A DNA stretch of 64,000 nt from Agrobacterium rosae (GCF_002915175.1 NZ_NXEJ01000007.1:285-64284), one strand, 5' to 3'. Counted from the stretch's first letter, positions 1 to 10,705 are shown. Notes: generated from the letters alone by a model not told the origin. Numbers and translations: made by a program.

Positions 1-519
1 GGCCGTGGTACGGTTGTGACGGGTCGCGTTGAGCGCGGTATCGTCAAGGTTGGTGAAGAAGTCGAAATCGTCGGCATCAAGGCAACTTCGAAGACGACGG
101 TTACCGGCGTTGAAATGTTCCGCAAGCTGCTCGATCAGGGCCAGGCTGGCGACAACATCGGCGCACTGGTTCGTGGCGTACAGCGCGATGGCGTTGAGCG
201 TGGTCAGATCCTTTGCAAGCCAGGCTCTGTCAAGCCGCACAAGAAGTTCATGGCTGAAGCCTACATCCTGACGAAGGAAGAAGGCGGTCGTCATACACCG
301 TTCTTCACGAACTACCGTCCACAGTTCTACTTCCGTACGACTGACGTGACCGGTATCGTTTCGCTTCCAGAAGGCACGGAAATGGTTATGCCAGGCGACA
401 ACGTGACTGTTGAAGTCGAACTGATCGTTCCGATCGCGATGGAAGAAAAGCTGCGCTTCGCGATCCGCGAAGGCGGCCGTACCGTCGGTGCCGGCATCGT
501 GGCTTCGATCGTCGAGTAA
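1..519 (+). CDS. tuf: Elongation factor Tu, C-terminal part (5' end outside window)
   Basis: Partial gene, open at the left edge of the window and ending in TAA. The 172 visible codons are the beta-barrel domain 2, starting at the [13 protein letters not shown] motif, and domain 3, which ends in [14 protein letters not shown]. The GTPase domain (roughly the first 220 residues of a protein of about 391) lies upstream of the window. EF-Tu delivers aminoacyl-tRNA to the ribosome in the cytoplasm. Its position just before rpsJ is the usual bacterial str-S10 junction. A strong hairpin follows the stop, so transcription probably ends or weakens before rpsJ. The family assignment is certain from sequence; which tuf copy this is cannot be told here. 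Confidence 0.97.
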   Translation, partial: GRGTVVTGRVERGIVKVGEEVEIVGIKATSKTTVTGVEMFRKLLDQGQAGDNIGALVRGVQRDGVERGQILCKPGSVKPHKKFMAEAYILTKEEGGRHTPFFTNYRPQFYFRTTDVTGIVSLPEGTEMVMPGDNVTVEVELIVPIAMEEKLRFAIREGGRTVGAGIVASIVE

Positions 520-874
520 TAGGGCAGGCGGTGCCTTGGCATCGCGGCTATAGCGCCGGGCTTCGGTCCGGCGGTTGAATAGTGGACGATGGCGGTGTGA
601 AAAGCACCGCCATCGAACGTTTTATAAAAAGCGTTGTGACGTTGCATTTTTAAGGCTTGAAAAATTCTGTGAAAGCGCGTAAACGCGCACTCACACTCAC
701 CAGTTGGATTCGCAACACGTAGCGGAGCCTGGTGATTCAACTTTACAGACTAACGAAATGATTGGAGTGCCTTTCGCGCTCCTCTTGATTTTTGAAAATC
801 TGCGGCGCCACGATCAACAGGTTCATGTATTTCCGCGTGCGGAAATCCAAAGACAAAGAACAAGGACAAGACGA
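520..874 (+). other. Intergenic region tuf-rpsJ (S10 leader)
   Basis: The 355 bases hold the tuf hairpin and about 250 bases of leader before rpsJ. I see no coding signal in either strand; the in-frame upward extension of rpsJ to position 704 is not part of the S10 family. A promoter for the S10 operon is expected here, but I find no convincing -35/-10 pair. Confidence 0.5.
587..622 (+). terminator. Terminator-like hairpin after tuf
   Basis: A perfect 11-bp stem (CGATGGCGGTG at 587-597 with CACCGCCATCG at 605-615) closes a 7-base loop and is followed by a short T-rich run. It lies about 70 bases after the tuf stop and probably separates the str and S10 transcripts, completely or partly. Confidence 0.7.
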
Positions 875-1183
875 ATGAACGGCCAGAATATCCGTATCCG
901 CCTCAAGGCGTTTGATCACCGGATCCTCGATGCCTCTACCCGTGAAATCGTGTCGACCGCCAAGCGCACCGGCGCCAGCGTTCGCGGCCCGGTTCCATTG
1001 CCTACCCGCATCGAAAAGTTTACCGTTAACCGCTCTCCTCACGTTGACAAGAAGAGCCGTGAGCAGTTCGAAATGCGGACGCACAAGCGTCTTCTCGATA
1101 TCGTTAACCCCACTCCACAGACAGTCGATGCTTTGATGAAGCTCGATCTGGCTGCAGGCGTTGACGTGGAAATCAAGCTCTAA
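875..1183 (+). CDS. rpsJ: 30S ribosomal protein S10 (NusE)
   Basis: 102 residues beginning [16 protein letters not shown], the full length of the S10 family. S10 sits in the 30S head and also acts as NusE in transcription antitermination. The ATG at 875 is chosen because family alignment starts there and AAGGAC lies a few bases upstream; the reading frame is open further upstream, but that part shows no family similarity. It is the first gene of the S10 operon. A 170-base spacer separates it from rplC, longer than the other spacers in this operon, and could contain leader structure. Confidence 0.97.
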   Translation: MNGQNIRIRLKAFDHRILDASTREIVSTAKRTGASVRGPVPLPTRIEKFTVNRSPHVDKKSREQFEMRTHKRLLDIVNPTPQTVDALMKLDLAAGVDVEIKL

Positions 1184-1353
1184 GACCTCGGCCTGACCTT
1201 GCGAAAGTAAGGGCCGATATAACAAGGAAGGTACGTGGAGCAATCCAACGTCTTCCAATCCGGAGACCGGAAACGTCGTGAGATGTCGAAGGGAACTCCT
1301 TAACAAAGGCCACAGAGGGTTTTCCCTTCAAGGCTCGCAAGAGGATTGAACCA

Positions 1354-1995
1354 ATGCGTTCAGGTGTGATTGCACAGAAAGTGGGTATGACCCGGGTCTA
1401 TAACGACGCCGGTGAGCATATCCCAGTAACGGTACTGCGTTTGGACAACGTGCAAGTTGTTTCCCAGCGCACAGAAGACAAGAATGGCTACACCGCAGTT
1501 CAGCTCGGTGCCGGCCAGTCCAAGGTCAAGAATACGACAAAGGCACTCCGCGGTCACTTTGCCGCTGCCAGCGTCGAGCCGAAAGCAAAGCTCGTTGAGT
1601 TCCGGGTTTCCCCCGAAAATCTCATCGACGTCGGTGCAACACTGACCGCAGATCATTTTCAGACAGGCCAGCTCGTAGACGTTACCGGCACCACGATCGG
1701 TAAAGGTTTTGCTGGTTCGATGAAGCGTCACAACTTCGGTGGTGGTCGCGCATCGCACGGTAACTCCGTCTCGCACCGTGCCCATGGTTCGACTGGTTCG
1801 AACCAGGATCCGGGCAAGGTCTGGAAGGGCAAGCGCATGGCTGGTCACATGGGCCACACACGCGTTACCACCCAGAATCTGGAAGTGGTTCTGACCGATG
1901 AGGGTCGCGGTTTGATCCTCGTGAAGGGCGCCGTTCCCGGTTCCAAGGGTTCCTGGATCATCGTCCGCGACGCCGTTAAGTCGGCAGCGAAGTAA
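1354..1995 (+). CDS. rplC: 50S ribosomal protein L3
   Basis: 213 residues, starting [15 protein letters not shown], typical for L3. The protein is an early assembly protein of the large subunit, and its extended loop reaches toward the peptidyl transferase centre. The loop motif [20 protein letters not shown] is present, including the glutamine that PrmB methylates in other bacteria; whether it is modified here is unknown. The ATG at 1354 follows AGAGGATTG. The gene is 12 bases upstream of rplD. Confidence 0.97.
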   Translation: MRSGVIAQKVGMTRVYNDAGEHIPVTVLRLDNVQVVSQRTEDKNGYTAVQLGAGQSKVKNTTKALRGHFAAASVEPKAKLVEFRVSPENLIDVGATLTADHFQTGQLVDVTGTTIGKGFAGSMKRHNFGGGRASHGNSVSHRAHGSTGSNQDPGKVWKGKRMAGHMGHTRVTTQNLEVVLTDEGRGLILVKGAVPGSKGSWIIVRDAVKSAAK

Positions 1996-2007
1996 GGGAG
2001 CCTCATC

Positions 2008-2628
2008 ATGGAATTGAACGTCAAAACCCTCGAGGGAAAAGACGCCGGCACGGTATCCCTGTCGGACGAAATTTTCGGCCTCGACCCACGCCAGGATATC
2101 CTGGCCCGCATGGTTCGTTACCAGCTCGCCAAGAAGCAGCAGGGAACGCACAAATCCAAGAACCGTTCGGAAGTTTCCCGTACGGGTGCAAAGATGTACA
2201 AGCAGAAGGGTACGGGCCGCGCTCGTCACCACTCGGCTCGCGCACCGCAGTTCCGCGGCGGCGGCAAGGCCCACGGCCCAGTCGTTCGTAGCCACGCTCA
2301 CGAACTTCCTAAGAAGGTTCGTGCACTCGCTCTGCGTCACGCTTTGTCTGCTAAGCTGAAGTCCGAAGAACTGATCATCGTCGATCAGCTCGTTGCGACC
2401 GATGCAAAGACAAAGGGCCTGCTTGGCCACTTCGCAACGCTTGGCCTGACCAACGCTCTCGTAATCGGTGGCGCAGAACTTGATGGCAACTTCAAGCTCG
2501 CAGCTCAGAACATCCCTAACGTGGACGTTCTGCCGATCCAGGGCATCAATGTTTACGACATCCTGCGCCGCGGCAAGCTCGTGCTGTCCAAGGCTGCGGT
2601 TGAAGCCCTCGAGGAGCGGTTCAAATGA
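2008..2628 (+). CDS. rplD: 50S ribosomal protein L4
   Basis: 206 residues with the L4 exit-tunnel loop ([20 protein letters not shown] around residues 50-70). L4 lines the nascent-peptide tunnel; in E. coli it also represses the S10 operon by binding the leader. Whether that happens here cannot be seen. The start follows GGGAG. The stop overlaps the rplW start as ATGA, so the two are probably translationally coupled. Confidence 0.97.
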   Translation: MELNVKTLEGKDAGTVSLSDEIFGLDPRQDILARMVRYQLAKKQQGTHKSKNRSEVSRTGAKMYKQKGTGRARHHSARAPQFRGGGKAHGPVVRSHAHELPKKVRALALRHALSAKLKSEELIIVDQLVATDAKTKGLLGHFATLGLTNALVIGGAELDGNFKLAAQNIPNVDVLPIQGINVYDILRRGKLVLSKAAVEALEERFK

Positions 2629-2918
2629 CGGATCTTCGCCACTACGATGTGATCGTATCTCCTTCGATCACGGAAAAGTCGACGCTGGTCTCTGAACAGA
2701 ACCAGGTCGTATTCAACGTCGCCAAAGACGCTTCGAAGCCTGAAATCAAGGCTGCAGTCGAAGCGCTCTTCGGCGTCAAGGTCACGGCAGTGAACACGCT
2801 TATCCGCAAGGGTAAGACTCGTCGTTTCCGTGGATTCGCTGGTAAGCGTAAGGATGTCAAAAAAGCCATCATCACGCTGGCCGAAGGTCAATCCATAGAC
2901 GTGTCCACCGGACTCTAA
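2625..2918 (+). CDS. rplW: 50S ribosomal protein L23
   Basis: 97 residues, starting [19 protein letters not shown], the standard L23 N-terminus. L23 sits at the tunnel exit and is the docking site for trigger factor and SRP. The internal segment [23 protein letters not shown] is the basic tunnel-facing loop. The start overlaps the rplD stop by four bases. Confidence 0.97.
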   Translation: MTDLRHYDVIVSPSITEKSTLVSEQNQVVFNVAKDASKPEIKAAVEALFGVKVTAVNTLIRKGKTRRFRGFAGKRKDVKKAIITLAEGQSIDVSTGL

Positions 2919-2963
2919 AAGGTTAGGCCCAAGCGGGCAAAGACCCAAAAGGGAACAAATAAA

Positions 2964-3800
2964 ATGGCATTGAAAAGTTTCAATCCGACCACGCCAAGCC
3001 AGCGTCAGCTGGTTATCGTGGACCGGTCTTCGCTCTACAAGGGCAAGCCGGTAAAGGCTCTTACAGAGGGCCTCAGCTCGAAGGGTGGCCGTAACAATCA
3101 GGGCCGGATCACCGTTCGTTTTCAGGGCGGCGGTCACAAGCGGACCTACCGTCTGGTAGACTTCAAGCGTCGTAAGTTCGACGTTGAAGGTACGGTCGAG
3201 CGTCTGGAATATGACCCTAACCGCACCGCATTCATCGCGCTCGTGACATACACGGACGGCCAACAGGCTTACATTCTCGCGCCACAGCGTCTCGCTGCCG
3301 GTGACAAGGTGATCGCCTCCGAAAAGCAGGTGGACGTGAAGCCAGGCAATACAATGCCTCTTCAGTACATCCCAGTCGGATCGATCATCCACAACGTCGA
3401 GATGAAGCCAGGCAAGGGCGGTCAAATCGCTCGCTCCGCCGGTACGTATGTTCAGCTCGTTGGTCGCGATGCAGGGATGGCGATCCTTCGCTTGAACTCC
3501 GGTGAGCAGCGTCTGGTGCATGGCTCTTGCCTCGCATCGATCGGCGCTGTCTCGAATGCCGATCATGGCAACATCAACGACGGCAAAGCCGGTCGTTCAC
3601 GCTGGCGCGGCAAGAAGCCTCACGTTCGCGGTGTCGTGATGAACCCTGTCGATCACCCTCATGGTGGTGGTGAAGGTCGTACGTCTGGTGGTCGCCATCC
3701 GGTGACTCCGTGGGGTAAACCCACAAAGGGCAAGCGGACTCGCTCCAACAAGTCGACCGACAAGTTCATCATGCGTTCGCGCCATCAGCGCAAGAAGTAA
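2964..3800 (+). CDS. rplB: 50S ribosomal protein L2
   Basis: 278 residues, normal for L2. The C-terminal motif [17 protein letters not shown] carries the conserved histidine close to the peptidyl transferase centre. L2 binds 23S rRNA and is needed for subunit association. The ATG is preceded by AAAAGGGAACAAATAAA. It is 45 bases after rplW and 15 bases before rpsS, inside the S10 operon. Confidence 0.98.
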   Translation: MALKSFNPTTPSQRQLVIVDRSSLYKGKPVKALTEGLSSKGGRNNQGRITVRFQGGGHKRTYRLVDFKRRKFDVEGTVERLEYDPNRTAFIALVTYTDGQQAYILAPQRLAAGDKVIASEKQVDVKPGNTMPLQYIPVGSIIHNVEMKPGKGGQIARSAGTYVQLVGRDAGMAILRLNSGEQRLVHGSCLASIGAVSNADHGNINDGKAGRSRWRGKKPHVRGVVMNPVDHPHGGGEGRTSGGRHPVTPWGKPTKGKRTRSNKSTDKFIMRSRHQRKK

Positions 3801-3815
3801 GAGAGGAACTCTCAA

Positions 3816-4094
3816 ATGGCTCGTTCAGTATGGAAAGGTCCGTTTGTTGACGGTTATCTTCTCACTAAGGCTGAGAAGGTACGCGAAGGCGGACGCAGTG
3901 AAGTGATCAAGATCTGGAGCCGTCGCTCCACGATCCTGCCTCAGTTCGTTGGTCTGACATTCGGCGTCTACAACGGCAGCAAGCATGTACCCGTCTCTGT
4001 CAACGAAGACATGGTCGGTCACAAGTTCGGTGAATTCTCTCCGACCCGGACCTATTACGGTCATGGTGCGGACAAGAAGGCAAAGAGGAAGTAA
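3816..4094 (+). CDS. rpsS: 30S ribosomal protein S19
   Basis: 92 residues, starting [15 protein letters not shown], with the family motif [25 protein letters not shown] at the C-terminus. S19 lies in the 30S head with S13 and contacts bridge elements. GAGAGGAAC precedes the ATG. It is separated from rplV by two bases. Confidence 0.97.
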   Translation: MARSVWKGPFVDGYLLTKAEKVREGGRSEVIKIWSRRSTILPQFVGLTFGVYNGSKHVPVSVNEDMVGHKFGEFSPTRTYYGHGADKKAKRK

Positions 4095-4096
4095 TC

Positions 4097-4486
4097 ATGG
4101 CGAAGGCTAATACCGAACGCCGGTTGAAGGACAATGAGGCTCAGGCCATTGCCCGTACGCTTCGCGTCAGCCCCCAGAAACTTAACCTAGTTGCCGCTCT
4201 TATCCGTGGTAAAAAGGTTGATCGCGCTCTCGCCGAGCTCGAATTTTCTCGCAAGCGTATTGCTGCCACCGTCAAGAAGACGCTGGAATCGGCAATCGCG
4301 AATGCAGAAAACAACCATGACCTCGACGTCGACGCTCTCGTCGTCGCCGAGGCCTATGTTGGCAAGTCCATCACCATGAAGCGTTTCCACGCTCGTGGCC
4401 GTGGTCGTGCATCGCGCATCGAAAAGCCTTTCGCACACCTCACGATCGTCGTTCGCGAAGTGGAAGAAAAAGGGGAGGCCGCATAA
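4097..4486 (+). CDS. rplV: 50S ribosomal protein L22
   Basis: 129 residues with the conserved L22 beta-hairpin near the C-terminus ([20 protein letters not shown]), which lines the exit tunnel and is where macrolide-resistance changes occur in other species. The hairpin looks intact. The stop overlaps the rpsC start by one base (TAATG), indicating coupling. Confidence 0.97.
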   Translation: MAKANTERRLKDNEAQAIARTLRVSPQKLNLVAALIRGKKVDRALAELEFSRKRIAATVKKTLESAIANAENNHDLDVDALVVAEAYVGKSITMKRFHARGRGRASRIEKPFAHLTIVVREVEEKGEAA

Positions 4487-5220
4487 TGGGTCAGAAAATC
4501 AATCCAATCGGCTTCCGCCTCGGTATCAACCGCACTTGGGATAGCCGCTGGTATGCAGACACTGCCGAATACGGCAAGCTTCTGCACGAAGACCTGAAAA
4601 TCCGTGCTTACCTGATCAAGGAATTGAAGCAGGCCGGCATCGCCAAAGTCGTCATCGAACGTCCGCACAAGAAGTGCCGCGTGACCATCCACTCGGCTCG
4701 TCCGGGTCTGATCATCGGCAAGAAGGGTGCAGACATCGAAAAGCTTCGCAAGAAGATTTCCGAGATGACTGCTTCTGAAACGCACCTCAACATCGTTGAA
4801 GTGCGCAAGCCGGAAATCGACGCAACGCTCGTTGCACAGTCGATTGCCCAGCAGCTCGAACGTCGTGTGGCTTTCCGCCGCGCTATGAAGCGTGCTGTTC
4901 AGTCCGCTCTGCGTCTGGGTGCCGAAGGCATCAAGATCACTTGCGGTGGTCGTCTCGGCGGCGCTGAAATCGCTCGTACCGAATGGTACCGCGAAGGTCG
5001 CGTTCCTTTGCACACGCTGCGTGCAGATATCGATTACGGTGTAGCAGAAGCTACAACGGCGTTCGGTATTTGCGGCATCAAGGTCTGGATCTTCAAGGGC
5101 GAAATCCTTGAGCACGATCCGATGGCTTCTGAACGTCGTGGTCTAGAAGGCGATGCACAGGGCCCTGCAAGCCGTGAGCAGCGCGGTGATCGTGGCGACC
5201 GTCGCCGCGAAAACGCTTGA
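4486..5220 (+). CDS. rpsC: 30S ribosomal protein S3
   Basis: 244 residues. The N-terminal half contains the KH type 2 RNA-binding domain with the GxxG loop [12 protein letters not shown] at about residues 73-84; the C-terminal domain contains [21 protein letters not shown] basic tail rich in Arg and Glu follows, longer than in E. coli, as is common in alphaproteobacteria. S3 lies at the mRNA entry site and contributes to helicase activity. Confidence 0.97.
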   Translation: MGQKINPIGFRLGINRTWDSRWYADTAEYGKLLHEDLKIRAYLIKELKQAGIAKVVIERPHKKCRVTIHSARPGLIIGKKGADIEKLRKKISEMTASETHLNIVEVRKPEIDATLVAQSIAQQLERRVAFRRAMKRAVQSALRLGAEGIKITCGGRLGGAEIARTEWYREGRVPLHTLRADIDYGVAEATTAFGICGIKVWIFKGEILEHDPMASERRGLEGDAQGPASREQRGDRGDRRRENA

Positions 5221-5258
5221 TTGACGCTGGCGAAAGATAAGCTCGGAGAAGTTAGAAA

Positions 5259-5672
5259 ATGTTGCAGCCAAAGCGTACTAAGTACCGTAAGCAGTTTAAG
5301 GGTCGCATTAAAGGTGTGGCCAAGGGCGGCTTTGACCTGGCATTCGGTGAATTCGGCTTGAAGTCGCAGGAACCGAACCGCGTTAACGCGCGCGAGATCG
5401 AGGCGGCCCGCCGCGCGATCACGCGTTACATGAAGCGCGCTGGTCGTGTGTGGATCCGCGTATTCCCAGACACTCCGGTTACGGCGAAGCCGACCGAAGT
5501 TCGTATGGGTAAGGGCAAGGGTTCTGTTGAATACTGGGCATGCAAGGTCAAGCCCGGTCGTATGATGTTCGAGATCGACGGTGTTTCCGAGGAGATCGCC
5601 CGCGAGGCGCTTCGTCTCGGCGCTGCCAAGCTCTCGGTTAAGACGCGCTTCGTTCAGCGCATCGCAGAGTAA
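5259..5672 (+). CDS. rplP: 50S ribosomal protein L16
   Basis: 137 residues, starting [16 protein letters not shown], the typical L16 start. L16 lies near the A-site of the large subunit. Signature residues [22 protein letters not shown] are present. The start is preceded by CGGAGAAGTTAGAAA. The next gene, rpmC, follows after 12 bases. Confidence 0.97.
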   Translation: MLQPKRTKYRKQFKGRIKGVAKGGFDLAFGEFGLKSQEPNRVNAREIEAARRAITRYMKRAGRVWIRVFPDTPVTAKPTEVRMGKGKGSVEYWACKVKPGRMMFEIDGVSEEIAREALRLGAAKLSVKTRFVQRIAE

Positions 5673-5684
5673 GGAGCAGGCACC

Positions 5685-5885
5685 ATGAAAGCCGAAGACG
5701 TTCGCGGCCTCAGCGCCGATCAGCTCAAGGACAAGCTTGCCGACCTGAAGAAAGAGCAGTTCAACCTGCGCTTTCAGAAGGCAACCGGCCAGCTGGAAAA
5801 GTCCTCGCGCATCGACGAAGTCCGCAAGGACATCGCCCGCGTGAAAACCATTGCCCGCCAGAAGGCGGCAGAAGCCAAGGCCTAA
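5685..5885 (+). CDS. rpmC: 50S ribosomal protein L29
   Basis: 66 residues, [18 protein letters not shown] at the start and the [16 protein letters not shown] signature. L29 is a two-helix protein at the tunnel exit beside L23. AAGGAGCAGGCACC precedes the ATG. The gene lies 12 bases from both neighbours. Confidence 0.96.
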   Translation: MKAEDVRGLSADQLKDKLADLKKEQFNLRFQKATGQLEKSSRIDEVRKDIARVKTIARQKAAEAKA

Positions 5886-5897
5886 AGGAAGAATAAT

Positions 5898-6134
5898 ATG
5901 CCTAAACGCATTCTGCAGGGCGTCGTTGTGTCCGACAAGAACGAGAAGACTGTCGTAGTTCGTGTTGAGCGTCGATTCGCTCACCCGCTGCTTCAGAAGA
6001 CCGTTCGTCGCTCGAAAAAATACAAGGCGCACGACGAAAACAATCAATACAAGGTTGGCGATACCGTTTCCATCGAGGAATGCGCGCCTATCTCCAAGGA
6101 CAAGCGCTGGACGGTTATCGCCGCCCAGGCTTAA
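5898..6134 (+). CDS. rpsQ: 30S ribosomal protein S17
   Basis: 78 residues, starting [21 protein letters not shown], with the S17 signature [18 protein letters not shown]. It is an early assembly OB-fold protein in the 30S body. AAAGGAAGAATAAT precedes the ATG. After it comes a 226-base gap with a weak hairpin at 6197-6218, unusual between rpsQ and rplN, which in many bacteria are nearly contiguous. Confidence 0.96.
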   Translation: MPKRILQGVVVSDKNEKTVVVRVERRFAHPLLQKTVRRSKKYKAHDENNQYKVGDTVSIEECAPISKDKRWTVIAAQA

Positions 6135-6360
6135 TTTCGACAGAAATTCGCGCAGCACCTTGCTATATGCGCGAAAGTCTGTATGAAGCAGCGCAAGGAC
6201 GCTCGTTCACGGGCGTTCTTTTGCTTTGATGCGCACGGAAGGTCCGTTAGGAAACCACCCTGTCACGTTTATTCCGCGCGAAAACAGAGACATTTCATAA
6301 GCTGGAACAGGGGGCCGTTTTTGCCCAACCGGTCCGGTAACAACAAGAAGGCGACCTGAC

Positions 6361-6729
6361 ATGATTCAGATGCAAACAAACCTCGACGTGGCGGATAATT
6401 CCGGCGCACGTCGTGTCATGTGCATCAAGGTGCTGGGCGGCTCGAAGCGTAAGTATGCTTCCGTTGGCGACATTATTGTCGTTTCGATCAAGGAAGCAAT
6501 TCCGCGCGGCCGCGTTAAAAAGGGCGACGTGATGAAGGCGGTTGTTGTGCGTACCGCTAAAGACATCCGCCGCGCTGATGGCAGCGTCATCCGTTTCGAT
6601 AACAACGCAGCTGTTCTTATCGACAACAAGAAAGAGCCGATCGGCACCCGTATCTTCGGACCGGTTCCACGCGAACTTCGCGCTAAGAACCACATGAAGA
6701 TCATCTCGCTGGCTCCAGAAGTACTGTAA
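6361..6729 (+). CDS. rplN: 50S ribosomal protein L14
   Basis: 122 residues, [27 protein letters not shown], the highly conserved L14 N-terminus. L14 forms an intersubunit bridge with 16S rRNA. The preceding 226-base gap suggests that the operon may have an extra promoter or processing site here, though none is clear. GAAGGCGACCTGAC precedes the ATG. Confidence 0.97.
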   Translation: MIQMQTNLDVADNSGARRVMCIKVLGGSKRKYASVGDIIVVSIKEAIPRGRVKKGDVMKAVVVRTAKDIRRADGSVIRFDNNAAVLIDNKKEPIGTRIFGPVPRELRAKNHMKIISLAPEVL

Positions 6730-6741
6730 GGAGCGATAGCG

Positions 6742-7050
6742 ATGCAGAAAATTCGTAAAGGCGACAAGGTTGTCGTATTGACCGGTAAGGACAAGGGCCG
6801 TACCGGCGAAGTAACACAGGTCTTGCCGAAAGAAGACCGGGCTTTTGTGAGTGGCGTAAACATGGTGAAACGTCACCAGCGCCAGACCCAGGGCCAGGAA
6901 GCCGGCATCATCAACAAGGAAGCTTCCTTGCACATCTCCAACCTCGCCATCGCTGATAAAGATGGTAAGCCAACTCGCGTTGGTTTCCAGGTTGTAGACG
7001 GCAAGAAAGTCCGTGTTGCCAAGCGTTCGGGAGAAGTGATCGATGGCTGA
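6742..7050 (+). CDS. rplX: 50S ribosomal protein L24
   Basis: 102 residues with the KOW motif [20 protein letters not shown] at the N-terminus. L24 initiates assembly of the 50S subunit and sits at the tunnel exit. The end of the gene overlaps rplE by eight bases, so the two are probably coupled. Confidence 0.97.
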   Translation: MQKIRKGDKVVVLTGKDKGRTGEVTQVLPKEDRAFVSGVNMVKRHQRQTQGQEAGIINKEASLHISNLAIADKDGKPTRVGFQVVDGKKVRVAKRSGEVIDG

Positions 7051-7600
7051 GTCCAAGTACGAGCCGCGTCTCAAGGCTGAATACGTTTCCCGTATTCGCG
7101 GCGCAATGCAGGAGAAGTTCTCCTACTCAAACGTAATGATGATCCCCAAGCTGGATAAGATCGTCATCAACATGGGTGTTGGCGAAGCCACTGCCGATTC
7201 GAAGAAGCCGACAGTCGCCGCCGGCGATCTGGCTGCTATCGCCGGTCAGAAGCCAGTCATCACCAAGGCTCGCAATTCCATCGCGGGCTTCAAGGTTCGC
7301 GAACACATGCCAATCGGTGCGAAGGTTACTCTTCGTGGCGCGCGCATGTACGAATTCCTTGACCGTCTGATCAACATCGCGCTTCCGCGCGTTCGCGACT
7401 TTCGCGGGTTGAACCCGAAGAGCTTTGACGGCCGTGGCAACTTCGCCATGGGCATCAAGGAACACATTGTGTTCCCAGAAATCAACTACGATAAGGTTGA
7501 TCAGATGTGGGGCATGGACATCATCGTTTGCACGACGGCGACGTCGGACGACGAAGCACGGGCTCTTTTGACAGAGTTCAACTTCCCGTTCCGTCAATAA
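7043..7600 (+). CDS. rplE: 50S ribosomal protein L5
   Basis: 185 residues; family motifs [18 protein letters not shown] near residue 30 and [16 protein letters not shown] near residue 130. L5 binds 5S rRNA in the central protuberance. It overlaps the end of rplX. GGAGAA in the rplX coding sequence serves as ribosome binding site. Confidence 0.97.
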   Translation: MAESKYEPRLKAEYVSRIRGAMQEKFSYSNVMMIPKLDKIVINMGVGEATADSKKPTVAAGDLAAIAGQKPVITKARNSIAGFKVREHMPIGAKVTLRGARMYEFLDRLINIALPRVRDFRGLNPKSFDGRGNFAMGIKEHIVFPEINYDKVDQMWGMDIIVCTTATSDDEARALLTEFNFPFRQ

Positions 7601-7633
7601 CCGTAACGACGAGCGTAGAAAAGGAACTACGAT

Positions 7634-7939
7634 ATGGCGAAAACAAGCGCAGTTGAAAAGAACAAGCGCCGCCGCAAGACGGTTGCCTCGCAGGCCGGCA
7701 AGCGTGCCGCCCTTAAGGCAATCGTTATGAACCAGTCCCTTCCGATCGAAGAGCGGTTCCAGGCAACTCTGAAGCTCGCTTCGCTGCCGCGTGATGGCTC
7801 GAAGACGCGTGTCCGCAACCGCTGCGAAGTAACGGGCCGTCCGCGCGCGTTCTACCGCAAACTCGGAATGTCGCGTATTGCGCTTCGTGAGTTGGGCAAT
7901 TCCGGCAAGGTGCCGGGTATTGTCAAGTCGAGCTGGTAA
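7634..7939 (+). CDS. rpsN: 30S ribosomal protein S14, zinc-free form
   Basis: 101 residues. It is the long form of S14 without the CxxC...CxxC zinc motif; only one cysteine, in [17 protein letters not shown], is present. S14 lies in the 30S head. The ATG is preceded by AAAGGAACTACGAT. Because this is the zinc-independent form, a second zinc-type paralog might or might not exist elsewhere. Confidence 0.97.
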   Translation: MAKTSAVEKNKRRRKTVASQAGKRAALKAIVMNQSLPIEERFQATLKLASLPRDGSKTRVRNRCEVTGRPRAFYRKLGMSRIALRELGNSGKVPGIVKSSW

Positions 7940-7951
7940 GGAGACGGGCAC

Positions 7952-8350
7952 ATGACAATGACTGATCCTTTGGGTGATATGCTCACCCGCATCCGCAATG
8001 GTGCAGCCCGTCGCAAGTCTTCGGTAAACACACCTGCTTCCAGCCTTCGTGCACGCGTTCTCGACGTGCTTCAGGCTGAAGGCTACATTCGCGGTTATTC
8101 CAAGGTCGATTTCGAGAACGGCAAGTCCGAACTCACGATCGAACTGAAGTACTACGAAGGCGCGTCCGTGATCCGTGAAATCGGTCGCGTTTCCAAGCCG
8201 GGCCGCCGGGTTTATGTCTCGGTGAAGTCCATCCCGCAGGTTGCGAATGGTCTCGGCATCACAATCCTTTCGACTCCGAAGGGTGTGATGGCTGATCACC
8301 AGGCTCGTGAACAGAACGTTGGTGGCGAGGTTCTTTGCTCGGTCTTCTAA
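7952..8350 (+). CDS. rpsH: 30S ribosomal protein S8
   Basis: 132 residues with [15 protein letters not shown] at the N-terminus and the C-terminal S8 signature around [23 protein letters not shown]8 binds the central domain of 16S rRNA; in E. coli it also represses the spc operon. Two in-frame ATG codons (7952 and 7958) are possible; AAGGAGACGGGCAC fits 7952. Confidence 0.97.
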   Translation: MTMTDPLGDMLTRIRNGAARRKSSVNTPASSLRARVLDVLQAEGYIRGYSKVDFENGKSELTIELKYYEGASVIREIGRVSKPGRRVYVSVKSIPQVANGLGITILSTPKGVMADHQAREQNVGGEVLCSVF

Positions 8351-8392
8351 GACTGAGCAGGGATCTCCTTAACGGACAGACAGGATAGAAAT

Positions 8393-8926
8393 ATGTCTCG
8401 TATCGGTAAAAAGCCCGTTCAGGTTCCTGCAGGTGTGACGGCCAATGTCGACGGCCAGAAGATTACTGCCAAGGGTCCTAAGGGCGAACTGTTCTTCGTT
8501 GCAAACGACGAAATTCAGGTCAAGCTGGAAGATAACGCTGTTTCGGTACAGCCAGCCAACAACACCAAGGAAGCTCGTTCCAAGTGGGGCATGTCCCGCA
8601 CGATGGTCGAGAACATCTTCAAGGGTGTCAAGGACGGCTACGAGCGCAAGCTCGAAATCAACGGCGTCGGTTATCGTGCGTCTTTGCAGGGCAAGAACCT
8701 GCAATTGGCTCTCGGTTTCTCTCACGATGTAGTTTACGAGCCTCCGGTCGGCATCACCATTGCTGTTCCGAAGCCGACTGAAATCATCGTTTCCGGCATC
8801 AATAAGCAGCAGGTCGGTCAGGTTGCCGCGGAAATCCGCGAATACCGTGGTCCCGAGCCCTACAAGGGCAAAGGCGTCAAGTACGCTGAAGAACGGATCA
8901 TCCGCAAAGAAGGCAAGAAGAAGTAA
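8393..8926 (+). CDS. rplF: 50S ribosomal protein L6
   Basis: 177 residues, [15 protein letters not shown] start and [20 protein letters not shown] signature near the end. L6 is a two-domain protein near the sarcin-ricin loop. It is followed after 12 bases by rplR, within the spc operon. Confidence 0.97.
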   Translation: MSRIGKKPVQVPAGVTANVDGQKITAKGPKGELFFVANDEIQVKLEDNAVSVQPANNTKEARSKWGMSRTMVENIFKGVKDGYERKLEINGVGYRASLQGKNLQLALGFSHDVVYEPPVGITIAVPKPTEIIVSGINKQQVGQVAAEIREYRGPEPYKGKGVKYAEERIIRKEGKKK

Positions 8927-8938
8927 GGATCAAGCGAA

Positions 8939-9301
8939 ATGGCTAGCAGGAAAGAAGCACTTGCACGTCGCGCCAACCGCGTGCGCCGCCAGATCAAGGC
9001 GGTTGCTAACGGTCGCCCGCGCCTGTCGGTTCATCGCTCGTCGAAGAACATCTATGTTCAGATCATCGATGATGTGGCCGGTAAGACGCTTGCGTCTGCC
9101 TCCACACTCGAGGCAGATCTGCGCTCGTCTTTGAAGACGGGTGCGGACGTTGCAGCAGCTGCCGCGATCGGTAAGCTCGTTGCTGAACGTGCCAGCAAGG
9201 CTGGTATCAAGGATGTCGTATTCGACCGCGGCGCCTTCATTTATCACGGCCGTATCAAGGCTGTGGCTGAAGCAGCCCGCGAAGGCGGTCTGAACTTCTA
9301 A
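8939..9301 (+). CDS. rplR: 50S ribosomal protein L18
   Basis: 120 residues with the L18 signature [20 protein letters not shown] and the end [27 protein letters not shown]18 binds 5S rRNA with L5. A 120-base gap with a strong hairpin separates it from rpsE, a larger interval than usual for this gene pair. Confidence 0.97.
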   Translation: MASRKEALARRANRVRRQIKAVANGRPRLSVHRSSKNIYVQIIDDVAGKTLASASTLEADLRSSLKTGADVAAAAAIGKLVAERASKAGIKDVVFDRGAFIYHGRIKAVAEAAREGGLNF

Positions 9302-9307
9302 GACTTT

Positions 9308-9333
9308 TCCGCCCGGGCAACGTTCCGGGCGGA
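9308..9333 (+). terminator. Hairpin between rplR and rpsE (attenuator-like)
   Basis: Perfect 9-bp stem TCCGCCCGG (9308-9316) with CCGGGCGGA (9325-9333), loop of eight bases, followed by TTTC but no long T-run. It may attenuate or process the operon transcript rather than terminate it, because rpsE to rplO lie downstream without a visible new promoter. Confidence 0.45.
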
Positions 9334-9421
9334 TTTCACCGGATCATCAGGACTTCAGCAATGAAGCCGGTGGTCCATTATTGTTTGCCGTTCCACCCGC
9401 AAAAGAAAAAGGAAAAGGACA

Positions 9422-9991
9422 ATGGCACAGGAAAAAAGAGGTTCTCGCGACGATCGCCAGAACCGCGAAGAGCGCGATAGCGAATTCGTCGACAAGCTGG
9501 TTGCTATCAACCGCGTCGCCAAAGTTGTTAAGGGCGGCCGTCGTTTCGGTTTTGCTGCTCTCGTCGTCGTTGGTGACCAGAAGGGCCGCGTTGGCTTCGG
9601 TCACGGCAAGGCTCGCGAAGTTCCAGAAGCTATCCGCAAGGCTACCGAAAGCGCAAAGCGCGATCTGATCTTCGTACCACTGCGCGATGGCCGTACGCTG
9701 CATCATGATGTTAATGGTCGTCACGGCGCTGGCAAGGTTCTGCTGCGCTCTGCAAAGGCTGGTACCGGTATCATCGCCGGTGGTCCAATGCGCGCTGTTT
9801 TCGAAACGCTCGGCGTTCATGACGTTGTTGCCAAGTCGACCGGTTCCTCGAACCCATACAACATGGTTCGTGCAACGTTCGACGCTTTGAAGCACCAGGT
9901 TCATCCTAAGGACGTTGCTGCACAGCGCGGTCTTAAGTATGCGACCCTTCAGTCCCGCCGCGCCGCTTCCGGCAACGCTGCTGAAGAATAA
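9422..9991 (+). CDS. rpsE: 30S ribosomal protein S5
   Basis: 189 residues. The dsRNA-binding-like N-terminal domain contains [32 protein letters not shown], and the C-terminal domain contains [21 protein letters not shown]5 participates in mRNA entry and decoding accuracy; residues around KVVKGGRR are where spectinomycin resistance changes occur in other bacteria and appear unchanged. The start has AAAGGACA upstream. Confidence 0.97.
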   Translation: MAQEKRGSRDDRQNREERDSEFVDKLVAINRVAKVVKGGRRFGFAALVVVGDQKGRVGFGHGKAREVPEAIRKATESAKRDLIFVPLRDGRTLHHDVNGRHGAGKVLLRSAKAGTGIIAGGPMRAVFETLGVHDVVAKSTGSSNPYNMVRATFDALKHQVHPKDVAAQRGLKYATLQSRRAASGNAAEE

Positions 9992-10002
9992 GGAGCAGTA
10001 TC

Positions 10003-10209
10003 ATGGCCAAGAAGACTACTGAAGCCAAGACGACTGTTACGGTCGAACAGATCGGCAGCCCAATTCGCCGCCCTGCAGTTCAGCGCCAGACGCTGATCGG
10101 CCTGGGTCTCAACAAGATGCACCGTCAGCGCACTCTGGAAGATACTCCAGCAGTTCGTGGCATGATCCGTGCTGTCCAGCATCTCGTTCGCGTCGTAGAC
10201 GAGAAGTGA
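10003..10209 (+). CDS. rpmD: 50S ribosomal protein L30
   Basis: 68 residues. The body matches L30 ([27 protein letters not shown]), with a short N-terminal extension of Lys and Thr. AAGGAGCAGTATC precedes the ATG. It lies between rpsE and rplO, the normal spc order. Confidence 0.96.
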   Translation: MAKKTTEAKTTVTVEQIGSPIRRPAVQRQTLIGLGLNKMHRQRTLEDTPAVRGMIRAVQHLVRVVDEK

Positions 10210-10225
10210 GACGGAGGAAGTCATC

Positions 10226-10705
10226 ATGAAACTCAATGAAATTAAAGACAACGAAGGTTCCACCAAGGATCGTATCCGCGTAGGTCGCGGTATCGGTTCT
10301 GGCAAGGGCAAGACCGGTGGTCGCGGCGTCAAGGGTCAGAAGGCTCGTTCGGGCGTTGCAGTCAACGGCTTTGAAGGCGGTCAGATGCCAATCTACCGTC
10401 GCCTGCCAAAGCGTGGCTTCACCAACATCTTCGCTTCCGAGTATGCTGAAGTGTCTGTTGGTCGCGTTCAGACTGCTATCGATGCAGGCAAGCTCGACGC
10501 CAACGCAACGATCGATGCTGCTGCTCTCAAGGCAGCTGGCGTTATTCGTCGCCTCAAGGACGGCGTTCGCATTCTTGCTGATGGCGAGCTGACCACGAAG
10601 GTTTCCTTCGAAGTCGCCGGCGCTTCCAAGTCTGCTGTTGAAAAGATCGAGAAGGCTGGTAGCTCTATCAAGCTTCTGGTTGTTGCAGCGGAAGCCGCAG
10701 AGTAA
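10226..10705 (+). CDS. rplO: 50S ribosomal protein L15
   Basis: 159 residues with the glycine-rich L15 N-terminal segment ([20 protein letters not shown]) and [18 protein letters not shown]15 is a late assembly protein of the 50S subunit. It is followed by a perfect 11-bp hairpin and a 312-base gap before secY. Confidence 0.97.
   Translation: MKLNEIKDNEGSTKDRIRVGRGIGSGKGKTGGRGVKGQKARSGVAVNGFEGGQMPIYRRLPKRGFTNIFASEYAEVSVGRVQTAIDAGKLDANATIDAAALKAAGVIRRLKDGVRILADGELTTKVSFEVAGASKSAVEKIEKAGSSIKLLVVAAEAAE

Noticed and set aside
1360-2430. 356-codon minus-strand frame across rplC and rplD
   Set aside because: Antisense to two certain ribosomal genes and spans their boundary; typical shadow in a GC-rich genome. 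The same applies to 2553-3566, 5034-6158 and 7127-8299.
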